Assembly: GCA_937873495.1 (NCBI GenBank)
Contig: CALMXZ010000007.1
Location: 112,501 to 176,500 of the forward strand
Length of the DNA stretch: 64,000 nt
Reading direction: 5' to 3'
Origin: an uncultured Trueperaceae bacterium
GTDB lineage: Bacteria > Deinococcota > Deinococci > Deinococcales > Trueperaceae
Notes under the pieces: model-generated
Seen by the model: only the letters and a program-made list of their open reading frames with translations
Told to the model about the DNA's origin: nothing
Database searches by the model: none
Position numbers and translations under genes: made by a program
Shown: positions 16,261 through 27,947 of the stretch, in pieces
How positions within the stretch are numbered: the first letter of the stretch is position 1
How the letters are laid out: each line of letters starts with the position of its first letter

Positions 16261-17210
16261 GCGCACTGCTCGACGTAATCAGGGCCGAGACGTTCAAGGT
16301 CCTTCGCAAGCGGCGCCTCTACGTGCTCGCCGCCCTCTACTGGGTCCTGCTCCCGGCGCTCGTCCTGATCGTGGCGCGCGTCGTGCACGTGAACCTGGCC
16401 GGCTCGTTCGCCAACGACGGCGGCACGGTCGACCAGGGGCTCCAGTTCTTCGCCTCGCCGATCGGCATCGCGCGCCTCGCGCTCTCCGCCCCCGCGTTCA
16501 CGAGCCCGACGCTGTACATCGTGGCCGTCACGCTACTCGCCGCCCTACTGATCGGCGACGAGCGCTCGCAGAACATGTGGAAGACCGTCCTGGTCGTACA
16601 ACCCAAGCGCTGGGCCGTGCTGGCCGGCAAGATCGTCGTCACGATGGGCGCGCTCGCGGCCCTCATGCTCGGCGCCGCCGTCTTCGGCTTCCTGTTCGGC
16701 GCCGTCGGCACGACGTTCCTGCCGACCGACTTCAGCGGCGCCTGGCCGCCCCTCGCCGGGCTCTACCTGCTCCAGCTCGCGCAGCTGCTCGCCCCGGTCC
16801 TCCTCGCCTTCCTGCTCATCACGCTCGTGCGCTCCGGCGTGCTCGGCGTCGTGATGGTCCTGTTCCTGCCGAGCCTCATCGAGACGCTCTACACCGTGCT
16901 CAACACCATCGCGCAGCTCCAGCCGCTCAACCGGATCAACGCCATCTTCCAGGCGCTGCGCATCCAGAACACGTGGCAGGCGCTGCCCAAGTACTTCTTC
17001 ACGAGCAACCTCTACAACCCGGGCAGGCAGGCTTCCGGCGAGCTGCTCGGCCAGATCGGCGTAAGCGGAGAGCTGAGCGGCAGCGGTCCCTTCGCCACCC
17101 TACTCGGAACGGGGATGACCCTCGGGCACTCCGCGCTCGTCATGGCGGGCTACGCCGTGCTGTTCGGCGCCATCCTCTTCTGGTGGTTCCTGAGCCGCGA
17201 CTTCGACTAG
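16257..17210 (+). CDS. ABC-2 type permease
   Basis: A 317-residue membrane protein of about six helices beginning MSALLDVIRAETFKVLRKRR, which is the standard cytoplasmic start of ABC-2 permeases, with a long external loop between helices one and two. GTG 16257 overlaps the ATPase stop. It pairs with the preceding ATPase as an exporter; the gene ends 12 bases from the convergent GGDEF gene. Confidence 0.85.
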   Translation: MSALLDVIRAETFKVLRKRRLYVLAALYWVLLPALVLIVARVVHVNLAGSFANDGGTVDQGLQFFASPIGIARLALSAPAFTSPTLYIVAVTLLAALLIGDERSQNMWKTVLVVQPKRWAVLAGKIVVTMGALAALMLGAAVFGFLFGAVGTTFLPTDFSGAWPPLAGLYLLQLAQLLAPVLLAFLLITLVRSGVLGVVMVLFLPSLIETLYTVLNTIAQLQPLNRINAIFQALRIQNTWQALPKYFFTSNLYNPGRQASGELLGQIGVSGELSGSGPFATLLGTGMTLGHSALVMAGYAVLFGAILFWWFLSRDFD

Positions 17211-17222
17211 GGGCGCCGCCCC

Positions 17223-18152
17223 TCAGTGGAGCGTGCGCTTGCGCTTCTGTTCGTACATGCGGGCGTCCGCTCGGCTTACGAGCGCCTCGAACGACTCGGC
17301 GTCGTCGGGGTAGAGCGCCGCGCCGACGCTGGCCGAGAGCCGCACGGTGCCCGGCTCGAGGTGGATGGGCTCCTCGACGACCTCGATGAGGCGGCCCGTC
17401 ACGCGGTCGACGGCGCTGAGGTCGCCGCCGGCCAGCAGGACGGCGAACTCGTCGCCGCCCAAGCGCGCCACCATCTCGTCCGGCCGCACCTTCGTGGTCA
17501 GGCGCTGGCCGATGATGCTGAGCACCTGGTCGCCGACCTCGTGGCCGTACGTGTCGTTGACGGCCTTGAAGCCGTTCAGGTCGAAGTACAGGAGGGCCAT
17601 CGGCACGCTGCGCCGGCGCAGGACCCAGAAGCGCGTCTTCAGGTGGCGACGGTTGGCGAGGCCCGTCAGGTCATCGCGGTTGAGGAGCTCGACCGCCTGG
17701 CGCAGCACCGACTTGTAATGCGTGATGCTCCTGAACTGGACGATCAGGTAGACATCGTCGAGCGGGATGACCGTCACCGCGTACCACATGAGGTTCTCTC
17801 GTCCCTCACGGGTGAGGCCGTCCTGCGAGAGGGTGCCTAGGGGGGTCGGGAAGACCTGCTCGAACTCCTGGACGCGTTTGGTCACGTGGGCCGTCACCAA
17901 ACGCCGGTACACGCGCGGGTCGAACGGCGATTCGCGCACGGAGCGGGCTGCGCTCCCGACGACCGTCGCGGGGTCGATCTCGAGGGCGGCGATGGCGCTC
18001 TGGTTCAGGTCGCACCATTCGAAGTCGTCGAGTCGACCGGCGTCGGTCCGCACGGCCTTGAAGAGGACCATGCCGTGCGGCGCGTGGTGGAAGTACCCTT
18101 CCCACAAGCGCTCGCCGAGCATCAGAGTTGGCATGCCTTGTACGCTCTCCAT
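17223..18152 (-). CDS. PAS-GGDEF diguanylate cyclase
   Basis: The 309-residue soluble protein has an N-terminal PAS-like sensor (HHAPHGMVLFKAVRTD, FEWCDLNQSAIAAL) and a C-terminal GGDEF domain (RDDLTGLANRRHLKTRF, DLNGFKAVNDTYGHEVGDQ, VARLGGDEFAVLL, LSASVGAALYPDDAES). The intact GGDEF signature and metal-binding Asp predict cyclic-di-GMP synthesis. The usual RxxD inhibitory site five residues before the motif is RPDE here, so product inhibition may be weakened. ATG 18152 has GAGGGG just upstream; ATG 18164 is an in-frame alternative. Confidence 0.9.
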   Translation of the reverse strand: MESVQGMPTLMLGERLWEGYFHHAPHGMVLFKAVRTDAGRLDDFEWCDLNQSAIAALEIDPATVVGSAARSVRESPFDPRVYRRLVTAHVTKRVQEFEQVFPTPLGTLSQDGLTREGRENLMWYAVTVIPLDDVYLIVQFRSITHYKSVLRQAVELLNRDDLTGLANRRHLKTRFWVLRRRSVPMALLYFDLNGFKAVNDTYGHEVGDQVLSIIGQRLTTKVRPDEMVARLGGDEFAVLLAGGDLSAVDRVTGRLIEVVEEPIHLEPGTVRLSASVGAALYPDDAESFEALVSRADARMYEQKRKRTLH

Positions 18153-18250
18153 GCTTCCCCTCATGATAATCACCGTTCGGGGACCCGCATCACATGAGAG
18201 AGGACCTCGAGGCGGCCCGGCCCGCTCGCGGCCCCCATTGGGAAACTCGT

Positions 18251-19126
18251 CTAGCCCCCCGAGCCTTGCCCTTCCGCGCCAACGGCGACGGGCAGGTCGC
18301 GCGACGACCAGTCGCTCCACGAGCCCGCGTACAGCTTCGCTCCGGGGTAGCCGGCGAGCTCGAGCGCCAGCACGAGGTGGGCGCCGGTCACCCCCGAACC
18401 GCAGTAGGCGATCACGGTCTTGGAGCCGTCGGCCACGCCAGCTGGCAGATCGAGGTGCTTGCGGAGCTCAGTGGCAGTGAGGAAGCGCCCGTCCTGCAGG
18501 TTGGCGGCGAAGAAGCGGTTGAGGGCGCCGGGGATGTGGCCGGCTTTGGGGTCGAGCGGCTCCGTCTCACCCCGATACCGCTCGGGGGCCCTGGCGTCGA
18601 GCAGCACGACGTCGTCGCTTCCGATGGCGGCCGCCACCTGCTCCGCGTCGACGACCATCTCGGGTCGCGGCATGACGCTGAACGCCGCGCGCGCATGCCC
18701 GGGCTCCGCGGTCGTCAAGACGCCACCGGCCGCCAGGTAGGCGTCGAGCCCACCGTCGAGGAGCCGGACGTCGTCATGCCCGGCGAAACGCAGCAACCAC
18801 ACGGCCCGTCCGGCGTACATGCCCCCGGCGTGGTCGTACACGACGACGGAGTGCTCGTCCCCTATGCCGAGAGCGCCGAGCTTGGTGGCCAGCTCTTCCA
18901 GGTCCGGCAGTGGGTGCCGGCCGCCGTGGACGCCCTTGGGGCCGGACAGGTCGTCATCGAGGTCGAGATGCACCGCCCCCGGAACGTGACCGGCAGCGTA
19001 GGCGGCCCTGCCGAAGGCTGGATCGGAGAGCTCGAAACGGGCATCGACGACGCGAAGACGAGTGTCGCCGGCCCGGAGCGCAGCGACTAGTTCCTGGCCC
19101 GACATCGGTGGCTTGATCTTTGACAT
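18251..19126 (-). CDS. sseA: 3-mercaptopyruvate sulfurtransferase (two-rhodanese protein)
   Basis: The 291-residue protein has two rhodanese domains. The N-terminal one is catalytically inert (VVDARFELSDP, VVYDHAGGMYAGRAVWLLR, with no Cys loop). The C-terminal one carries the active-site loop CGSGVTG in VIAYCGSGVTGAHLVLALEL. CGSGVT is the loop of mercaptopyruvate sulfurtransferases, whereas thiosulfate enzymes have CRKGVT. The start ATG 19126 follows TACACT (19132-19137) by five bases. It is divergent from the RNA methyltransferase, with only 38 bases between start codons. Confidence 0.9.
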   Translation of the reverse strand: MSKIKPPMSGQELVAALRAGDTRLRVVDARFELSDPAFGRAAYAAGHVPGAVHLDLDDDLSGPKGVHGGRHPLPDLEELATKLGALGIGDEHSVVVYDHAGGMYAGRAVWLLRFAGHDDVRLLDGGLDAYLAAGGVLTTAEPGHARAAFSVMPRPEMVVDAEQVAAAIGSDDVVLLDARAPERYRGETEPLDPKAGHIPGALNRFFAANLQDGRFLTATELRKHLDLPAGVADGSKTVIAYCGSGVTGAHLVLALELAGYPGAKLYAGSWSDWSSRDLPVAVGAEGQGSGG

Positions 19127-19131
19127 GCGGG

Positions 19132-19158
19132 AGTGTATCCCCGAGGCACGCATATGAT
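19132..19158. promoter_or_regulatory. Back-to-back leaderless promoters of sseA and the SpoU methyltransferase gene
   Basis: TACACT on the minus strand (19132-19137) serves sseA with a 5-base gap to its ATG. TATGAT on the plus strand (19153-19158) serves the methyltransferase with a 6-base gap. The two -10 elements are only 15 bases apart, so the polymerase footprints must overlap. Confidence 0.6.
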
Positions 19159-19164
19159 GCTCGA

Positions 19165-20007
19165 ATGGCCCCTAGACACGTGGAGAGCGCCACCAACCCG
19201 TTCATCAAGGAGCTCGCCGCGCTGAAGGACCGGCGTGCCCGCGAGCGCAGCGGCACTTACCTAGTGGAAGGGCAGCGTGAGGCCGGACGCGCTCTGGACG
19301 CGCTGGTGGACGCGGTGCACGTGGTCGTCGCTCCCTCGCTCCTCCAGGGCGGGGCGAGCGTCGAGGCGTGGCGGGCGCGCGCCGAGGCGGCCGGCGCGGC
19401 GTTCTGCACCGCGAGCGCGAGCGCGTTCGAGCGCGTGAGCATGCGTGAGAACCCGGACGGTGTCCTGATCGTCGCCCGCACGCACCGCACGCCCCCGGCG
19501 CGCGTGCCCATGCCGGCGGGCGCGCTCGTGCTCGTGCTCGCGGGGCTCGAGAAGCCGGGCAACGTCGGGGCGCTGCTGCGCAGCGCGGACGCCTTCGGCG
19601 TGGACGCCGTGCTCACGTGCCCCGACCAGGACGGCCCTGGCGGCGCGACCGGCGTCGACCTGGAGAACCCGAACCTCATCAGGGCCGCCATGGGCAGCTC
19701 CTTCACCTTGCCCGTCGGGACCGGCACAAGGGAGGAGGTCCTGGCCGCCGTCCGCGCGGCCGGGCTGCGCCTCGTCGCCACCAGCCCCGCCGCCACGACC
19801 ACCGTGTGGGACTACGACCTGACGGCCGGCGCGGCCGTCCTCCTGGGGCGCGAGCACGAGGGCCTGTCGGAGTGGTGGCTCGAGCGCGCCGACGCACAGG
19901 TCCAGGTGCCCATGCGGGCGGCGGCGGCGGACAGTCTCAACGTCTCCGTGACGGGGGCGCTGCTCCTCTTCGAGGCGTCAAGGCAGCGGCGAGGAAGCGC
20001 CCGCTAG
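19165..20007 (+). CDS. SpoU/TrmH-family RNA 2'-O-methyltransferase
   Basis: A 280-residue protein with an N-terminal substrate-binding domain (TNPFIKELAALKDRRARERS, YLVEGQREAGRAL) and the SPOUT knot domain: LAGLEKPGNVGALLRSADAFG (motif 1), VLLGREHEGLSEWW (motif 2) and MRAAAADSLNVSVTGALLLFE (motif 3). It should methylate a ribose in rRNA or tRNA using S-adenosylmethionine. The start is ATG 19165. Its 3' end overlaps the convergent receiver gene by 30 bases. Confidence 0.92.
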   Translation: MAPRHVESATNPFIKELAALKDRRARERSGTYLVEGQREAGRALDALVDAVHVVVAPSLLQGGASVEAWRARAEAAGAAFCTASASAFERVSMRENPDGVLIVARTHRTPPARVPMPAGALVLVLAGLEKPGNVGALLRSADAFGVDAVLTCPDQDGPGGATGVDLENPNLIRAAMGSSFTLPVGTGTREEVLAAVRAAGLRLVATSPAATTTVWDYDLTAGAAVLLGREHEGLSEWWLERADAQVQVPMRAAAADSLNVSVTGALLLFEASRQRRGSAR

Positions 20008-20379
20008 CATGCTGCGCACCGCCTCGCGGAAGTCCTTGCCTTCGAGCGGCTTGAAGATGACCGCGTCGGCGTGCGCCATGCGGGCATGCGTCAGGGTCTC
20101 CTCGTCACGCATCGCCGTCAGGACGAGGACCGGCACGTCCTTGAGGCGCGGGATCCGCTTCATCCTGTGGCAGACCTCCAGGCCCCCGAGGTTCGGCATC
20201 TTCACGTCGAGGATGGCCAGGTCGGGCGTGTTGTCCTTCAGGTACTCGAGGGCCTCCCTGCCGTCCTCGACCTTCACGACCTCGTACCCGTCGACCGACA
20301 GGAGCATCTCGAGGACCAGCCGCTGACCTTCGGCGTCGTCCGCGACGAGGATGGTGGTCCGTCTCTCCGTCTCGCTCAC
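19978..20379 (-). CDS. Stand-alone CheY-like receiver protein
   Basis: 133 residues comprising only a receiver domain: acidic pair LVADDAEGQR, phosphoacceptor Asp in LAILDVKMPNLGG, Thr in VLVLTAMRDEE and Lys in VIFKPLEGKDF. With no output domain it must act by protein contact or in a phosphorelay. GTG 20379 follows TAAGCT (20386-20391) by six bases, suggesting leaderless expression. The partner kinase is not obvious nearby; the partial kinase at the left edge is 18 kb away. Confidence 0.9.
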   Translation of the reverse strand: MSETERRTTILVADDAEGQRLVLEMLLSVDGYEVVKVEDGREALEYLKDNTPDLAILDVKMPNLGGLEVCHRMKRIPRLKDVPVLVLTAMRDEETLTHARMAHADAVIFKPLEGKDFREAVRSMLAGASSPLP

Positions 20380-20423
20380 CCCTAAAGCTTACGTAATCGC
20401 GCACCCTGGTGGCACGGGACCGG

Positions 20424-20429
20424 TAGACT
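20424..20429 (+). promoter_or_regulatory. -10 element TAGACT of mscL
   Basis: TAGACT lies 25 bases before the ATG; here a normal CAGGAGG ribosome-binding site is present between, unlike the leaderless genes. Confidence 0.45.
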
Positions 20430-20454
20430 CGGCGGGAAGTTCCCAGGAGGCTTC

Positions 20455-20880
20455 ATGATCAAAGAGTTCCGCGATTTCATCAACCGTGGCAACGTGCTCG
20501 ACCTGGCTGTCGCGGTCATCATCGGCGGTGCCTTCGGCGCCATCACGACGTCGCTGGTGAACCAGGTCATCATGCCGGTGATCGGCCTGCTCCTAGGCGG
20601 CGCCGACTTCAGCAACTTGGGCATCATCATGAAGGACCGCGAGCAGTACGCGAGCGTGGCGGACGCCGTCGCGGCCGGTGCCCCCGTCCTCCAGTACGGC
20701 GCCTTCCTGAACACGGTCATCAACTTCTTCCTCATCGCCATCGTGCTCTTCTTCATCGTCAAGGCCTTCAACCAGGCCAAGAAGGCGTTCGAGAAGCCGG
20801 CCGAGGCCGCCGCTCCGGCACAGCCGAGCGCCGAGGTCAAGCTCCTCACGGAGATCCGCGACGAACTCAAGAAGCGCTGA
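20455..20880 (+). CDS. mscL: Large-conductance mechanosensitive channel
   Basis: The 141-residue protein begins MIKEFRDFINRGNVLDLAVA and continues with the glycine-rich pore helix VIIGGAFGAITTSLVNQVIM, a periplasmic loop, a second helix (FLNTVINFFLIAIVLFFIVK) and the amphipathic C-terminal bundle. This is diagnostic for MscL, which opens under hypo-osmotic shock. A strong CAGGAGG site precedes the ATG. Confidence 0.96.
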   Translation: MIKEFRDFINRGNVLDLAVAVIIGGAFGAITTSLVNQVIMPVIGLLLGGADFSNLGIIMKDREQYASVADAVAAGAPVLQYGAFLNTVINFFLIAIVLFFIVKAFNQAKKAFEKPAEAAAPAQPSAEVKLLTEIRDELKKR

Positions 20881-20901
20881 GCAGCGGCTAGGCCGTACTG
20901 G

Positions 20902-22737
20902 TCAGTAGAGGATCATCAGTTCGAGCTTGGCGGGGCCGGCGCGCCACACGTCTTCTGTGGCAACGAAGCCGATCGTGACCGGCCCCACCAGGCGCAGCAG
21001 CAGGTTCGTGAACATCTCTTCCGTGACGGGCCCGAAGTCGGGGAGCTGACCGTCGTCGAGGCCGGCGCGGCGCAGTTCGCGCACGGCGTCCGCCTTCAGT
21101 TGTGCGATGGCCGCCCGTATCTCCCCCTGGCTGGCCGGCAGCTCCGGCGAGCCGAGGTGGAGGCCGTGGCTCACGACCAACTGCCCCTTGGCGTACAGCT
21201 CGGTGTTCTCGATGGCCTCGACGAGCACGTCGATGGTCGAGCTGATCTGGTTGCTCGGCGAGATCAGGCGCACGAGGTCGGGGCCCGCGGTCTGGCCGAT
21301 CTCGTCTACCAGGACGTTGAACTGCTCCGTGGTGACCCGCACGCGCTCCACGCCGCGCCTGGCAACGAAGGCGGTGGCGTCGTTTATGAACGCGGCGAGC
21401 TCCTCGCGGATGGCGGCCGGCTCCTGCGCGTAGATGGCGCCCGAGTAGATGAGCTGGTCCTTGACGAAGTAGACCTCGCCGCCCTCGAAGCGCTCGTACT
21501 GCTGCTGCAGCTCCGCCAGGTCGCGCGCCTGGCTCTCGACGTCGCGCAGGAGCCCGTCGACCGTGGCCTGCAGGTCCTGGACGGTGGCGTTGCGCTCCCT
21601 GATCTGGTTCTCGAGGCCGACGTTCAGCTCGGCGAGCGAGTTGTTCTGCAGCTGGATCCGCGCGTTCTCGCTCGATAGGAGCTCGTTCGTCGAGTTCAGG
21701 TTCGTGTTCTCGTCGCGCAAGGCCTGCGCCTGTTTACGCAGCTCCTCCGCGCTCGCCTCGAGCCCCCCGACCTCCGCGTTCAGGTCCACGAGCCTCTCGG
21801 AGAGGTCGGCCGCCTGTTCGAGGGCGGCGTCGCGCTCCAGGTTCGCGGCGTCCCGATCGGCGACGGCTGCACTGCGGTCGTCGAGGGCGGCGTCCCGATC
21901 GGCCAACGCGGTGTCGCGCGCCGCGCGCGCGGCGCCGAGGTCCTGTTGGGCGCTCTGGACCTGCTGCTCCGCGGTCGCAAGGCGCAGCTCGACGTCGACG
22001 AGGTCGCCTTGCAGGCGCATGAGCTCGGCGTTGGCGTCCGCCAGCTGCGACCTGGCGTCCGCCAGGCCGAGCTCCAACTTGGCCGTCTCCTCTTGAGCCT
22101 GCGTGGCGGCCGAGCGCGCCTCGTCGGCCTCGGCCATGGCCCTGTCGCGATCCGCCCTCGCGTCGCCGAGCGCCCCGGTGGCGGCGTCCAGCTCGACCTG
22201 CGTGTCGTGCAGCCGCTCCTCGGCGGCCCTGACCTCGGTATCGGCGTCCGCCACGCGCTGCTCGGCGTCGGCCACCTGGCTCGCCAGGTCGTCGCGCTGC
22301 GTCTGGAGGGCGTCGCGCTCCTGCATCGCGGTGTCGCGCGCTTCCTGCGCGGCGTCGCGCTGCGCCTCGGCCGTGGCGATGGTCCGCTGCGCCTCCTCGA
22401 GCTGGCTCTCCACCTCGGCGAGCTGCCGGTTGGCGTCGGCCACGTTCTGGTTGAGCACGCGCTGCTGCGCCCTGAGCTGGTTCAGCTCGTCCAACGTACG
22501 CTGCACGTTGAGGATCGTGCGCGTAGCGTTCTGGAACGCCAGCGCGAGCACGCCGATGGTCGTGAGCATGATCAGGATGCCGGACAGCACGCCGACGAGC
22601 TGGCCCGTCGTGCGCGGCCTCGTGCCGAACAGGCTGAGGCGCCGCCTGCCGACGTAGGTGCCGAGCCGGTCGCCGAGGTAGGCGATGACGCCCGCCAGGA
22701 CGACGAGGAGGAGGACCAGTAGGGCTACTAGGGTCAT
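20902..22737 (-). CDS. DUF3084 coiled-coil membrane protein
   Basis: The 611-residue protein has two N-terminal membrane helices (MTLVALLVLLLVVLAGVIAY and LVGVLSGILIMLTTIGVLAL), with an RRRLSLFGTRPRTTGQL segment between, then a coiled coil of more than 300 residues (repeating Ala/Asp/Arg/Glu heptads) and a globular C-terminal domain (GEVYFVKDQLIYSGAIYAQE onward). This matches DUF3084 proteins known from cyanobacteria and Deinococcota; no function is established. A scaffold between membrane and envelope is a guess. It follows lptB on the same strand by 45 bases. Confidence 0.85.
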   Translation of the reverse strand: MTLVALLVLLLVVLAGVIAYLGDRLGTYVGRRRLSLFGTRPRTTGQLVGVLSGILIMLTTIGVLALAFQNATRTILNVQRTLDELNQLRAQQRVLNQNVADANRQLAEVESQLEEAQRTIATAEAQRDAAQEARDTAMQERDALQTQRDDLASQVADAEQRVADADTEVRAAEERLHDTQVELDAATGALGDARADRDRAMAEADEARSAATQAQEETAKLELGLADARSQLADANAELMRLQGDLVDVELRLATAEQQVQSAQQDLGAARAARDTALADRDAALDDRSAAVADRDAANLERDAALEQAADLSERLVDLNAEVGGLEASAEELRKQAQALRDENTNLNSTNELLSSENARIQLQNNSLAELNVGLENQIRERNATVQDLQATVDGLLRDVESQARDLAELQQQYERFEGGEVYFVKDQLIYSGAIYAQEPAAIREELAAFINDATAFVARRGVERVRVTTEQFNVLVDEIGQTAGPDLVRLISPSNQISSTIDVLVEAIENTELYAKGQLVVSHGLHLGSPELPASQGEIRAAIAQLKADAVRELRRAGLDDGQLPDFGPVTEEMFTNLLLRLVGPVTIGFVATEDVWRAGPAKLELMILY

Positions 22738-22782
22738 GCTTCGGCCCCGCGCGCGCTGGGCTCCTCGCCCCCTAGGCCGCGG

Positions 22783-23556
22783 TCAGAGCTGGAACTCATT
22801 ACCGAGATAGTACGTGCGGACGTCCGGGTCGGCGGCGAAGTCGGCGGGGGTGCCGTCGAAGCGGACGCGGCCGTCGAACATCAACACGACGCGATCGGCG
22901 ATGGCAAGGGTCTCCCTCACGCTGTGGTCGGTGAGGAGGACGCCGAGCCCGCGCCTGTCGCGCAGGTCGCGGACGATGGTCTGGATCTCCCTGATGGACT
23001 TCGGGTCGACGCCCGTGAACGGCTCGTCGAGCAGCAGGAAGTCGGGGTCGACGGTCAGGCTCCTGGCGATCTCCAGGCGCCTGCGTTCACCGCCGGACAG
23101 CGTGTCGGCCCGGTTCCTGGCCAGGTGGGCGATGTGGAACTCCTCCAGCAGGGCCTTGGCGCGCTCCTCCTGCTCGGCGCGGCCGAGGTCCTGGAACTCG
23201 AGGATGGCGAGGAGGTTGTCGATGACGCTCAGGCGCCTGAAGGCGCTCGGCTCCTGCGCGAGGTAACCGAGGCCGATCCTCGCGCGCTCGTGCATGGGCC
23301 AGAGCGTGATGTCCTGGCCGCCCAACGTGATGCGGCCGGAGTTGGGGCGCACGAAGCCGACGACCATGTAGAAGCTCGTCGTCTTCCCCGCGCCGTTGGG
23401 GCCGAGGAGCGCGACGATCTCGCCGCGTCTTAGCACCAGGTCGACGCCGTCGACGACCTTGCGCCTGCCGTAGCGCTTCACCAGGCCGCTGGCGCGCAGC
23501 TCTACCCCGTTCGACACCGGCGAGACGCCGTTGGAGACGCTATCAACGGCCCGCAT
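22783..23556 (-). CDS. lptB: LPS export-type ABC ATPase (LptB family)
   Basis: A 257-residue ATPase with Walker [36 protein letters not shown], signature [15 protein letters not shown], Walker [14 protein letters not shown] and the H-loop [11 protein letters not shown]; the [10 protein letters not shown] and DHSVRETL words are specific to LptB. In Gram-negatives LptB powers lipid export to the outer membrane. ATG 23556 lies eight bases after TACCAT (23565-23570). No lptF/G/C genes are visible here, so partners must be elsewhere. Confidence 0.9.
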   Translation of the reverse strand: MRAVDSVSNGVSPVSNGVELRASGLVKRYGRRKVVDGVDLVLRRGEIVALLGPNGAGKTTSFYMVVGFVRPNSGRITLGGQDITLWPMHERARIGLGYLAQEPSAFRRLSVIDNLLAILEFQDLGRAEQEERAKALLEEFHIAHLARNRADTLSGGERRRLEIARSLTVDPDFLLLDEPFTGVDPKSIREIQTIVRDLRDRRGLGVLLTDHSVRETLAIADRVVLMFDGRVRFDGTPADFAADPDVRTYYLGNEFQL

Positions 23557-23617
23557 ACCGGGGCATGGTATCACGCGAGCCCGTGAGAGCCTGGTGAAGC
23601 TCTTCGTACGGCCGGGT

Positions 23618-25003
23618 TCAGCCTTCCAGCGCGATGAGGAACGGGTCCTCCAGCGCGGTGCAGACCCAGCGCAGGAACCTGGCGGCCGCCGCGCCGTCGA
23701 TGAGCCGGTGATCGTAGGTGAGCGACATGGGCAGCATGAGGCGGGGTTCGAACTCGCCGGTGGCGGCGTTCCACACGGGCTCCATGCTCGAGCGCGAGAC
23801 GCCGAGGATGGCGACGTCCGGCGGGTTGACGATCGGCGTGAAGCCGTACCCGCCGATGCCGCCGAGGTTCGAGATGGAGAAGTTGCCGCCCTGCATCTCG
23901 TCGGGCGAGAGCTTGCGGTTCCGCGCCTTCACCGCCAGCTCGCCGAGCTCGACGGCCAGCTCGAGCATGTTCTTGCGATCGGCGTTCTTCACGACGGGCA
24001 CGAGGAGGCCGGCGTCCGTGTCGACCGCTACCCCGACGTTGACGTAGCGCTTGTGGACGATCTCCTGCGCGGCCACGTCGATGCTGGCGTTGAAGTCGGG
24101 GAAGCGCCTGAGGGCGCCCGCGACGACCTTGAGGAGGATGGCGGTGGGCGTCAGCTTCGCGCCCAACGCCTCGGCCTTGGGCTGGTAGCGCTTGCGAACG
24201 ACCTCCAGCTCCGTGATGTCGGCCTTGTCGAACTGAGTGACCATCGGCACGCTCGACCAGGCGTTCGTCATGGAGCGCACGGTGGCCTTGCGCACGCCGC
24301 TCATGGGTGTGCGCTCCGTCTCGCCCCAGCGGGAGAAGTCGGGCAGCGCGGCCGGTTGCGTCGCGGCAGGCGCCGCAGGCGCGGTGGCGGTCGTGGCGCC
24401 CGCCGGCGCGGGCACGGCACCGCCGGCGTCGGCGTACGCGCGCACATCGGCGGCCGAGATGCGGCCGAGGACCCCGCTGCCTTGCACGGCGCGGATATCG
24501 ACCCCGAGCTCCCTGGCGAGCCGCCTGACGGACGGCGCCGCAGGCACCGTCCCGCCGCTCTCGTGCGCCGGCGCGGCGGCCGAAGGCCTCGGGGTCGGGT
24601 CGGCCGGTTGGGGCGCCCGGGCCGGCACCGCCTGGGCCACGGGCTCGGAGGGCTGGGAGGCGGGCGCGCCGACGCCCTGCTGCGCGCTCGGCGCGGCGGT
24701 CGGCGTGGTGGCCGGCGCGGCGCTCGGCGCCGTGCTCGGCGCCCGGCTCCCGGCCTGCGCGGAGGCCTCCTCATCGACGACGACGAGGACGGACCCCACC
24801 CGCGCTTCCTGGTTCTCGCTGACGTTGATCTTGCTCACGACGCCGCTGGCCGACGACGGCACCTCGACGACGGCCTTGTCGGTCTCGAGTTCGACGAGCG
24901 GCTGGTCCTTGGCGACGGTATCGCCGACCTTGACGAGGACGCCGACGACGGTGCCTTTCTCGATTCCCTCGCCGATGTCCGGTAGCTTCACTTCAGTTGG
25001 CAC
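23618..25003 (-). CDS. Pyruvate dehydrogenase E2 (dihydrolipoamide acetyltransferase)
   Basis: The 461-residue protein has one lipoyl domain (lipoylated Lys in [19 protein letters not shown]), an Ala/Pro linker, a peripheral subunit-binding domain ([35 protein letters not shown]) and the catalytic acyltransferase domain ending with the active-site [16 protein letters not shown]. It transfers the acetyl group from E1 to CoA. It lies 21 bases after the E1 gene on the same strand. Only one lipoyl domain is present, versus three in the E. coli enzyme. E3 is not in the window. Confidence 0.93.
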   Translation of the reverse strand: MPTEVKLPDIGEGIEKGTVVGVLVKVGDTVAKDQPLVELETDKAVVEVPSSASGVVSKINVSENQEARVGSVLVVVDEEASAQAGSRAPSTAPSAAPATTPTAAPSAQQGVGAPASQPSEPVAQAVPARAPQPADPTPRPSAAAPAHESGGTVPAAPSVRRLARELGVDIRAVQGSGVLGRISAADVRAYADAGGAVPAPAGATTATAPAAPAATQPAALPDFSRWGETERTPMSGVRKATVRSMTNAWSSVPMVTQFDKADITELEVVRKRYQPKAEALGAKLTPTAILLKVVAGALRRFPDFNASIDVAAQEIVHKRYVNVGVAVDTDAGLLVPVVKNADRKNMLELAVELGELAVKARNRKLSPDEMQGGNFSISNLGGIGGYGFTPIVNPPDVAILGVSRSSMEPVWNAATGEFEPRLMLPMSLTYDHRLIDGAAAARFLRWVCTALEDPFLIALEG

Positions 25004-25024
25004 GAGCAGTTCCTTTCGGCCGGG

Positions 25025-27751
<2,727 letters not shown>

Positions 27752-27880
27752 TCTTCTCACCTTCTCGTGCGCACCTTCGCTTGGCGGCGGTCTGCCGGCC
27801 GCCCGAGGCGGCCTCACCCGAGGCCGGCTCCAAGCGCGTCACGCATCGGCCCGACCACCCCGGTCGGCGCCGCACTCAGG

Positions 27881-27896
27881 CCATGTTACGTCATGG
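27881..27896. promoter_or_regulatory. Dyad CCATG..CATGG upstream of aceE
   Basis: CCATGTTACGTCATGG has inverted ends CCATG/CATGG. Its TACGTCATGG half recurs in the dyad at 27930-27947. Together they make a plausible operator pair for the pyruvate dehydrogenase genes. Confidence 0.4.
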
Positions 27897-27929
27897 ATGG
27901 CTCTGTTTCCGCGTTCTGGTTAAACGTTT

Positions 27930-27947
27930 CACCACTACGTCATGGTG
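27930..27947. promoter_or_regulatory. Dyad CACCA..TGGTG overlapping the mtnN 3' end
   Basis: CACCA and TGGTG flank an 8-base core; the site shares TACGTCATGG with 27887-27896. It overlaps the last codons of the nucleosidase gene, about 180 bases before aceE. Confidence 0.35.

Noticed and set aside
16163-17389. A 408-codon frame overlapping the ABC-2 permease
   Set aside because: Arg-rich alternate frame of a high-GC gene; the permease frame has the helices and the correct coupled start.
23531-24985. A 484-codon open frame opposite the E2 gene
   Set aside because: Antisense shadow with repetitive Arg/Gly composition; the E2 frame has all expected motifs.
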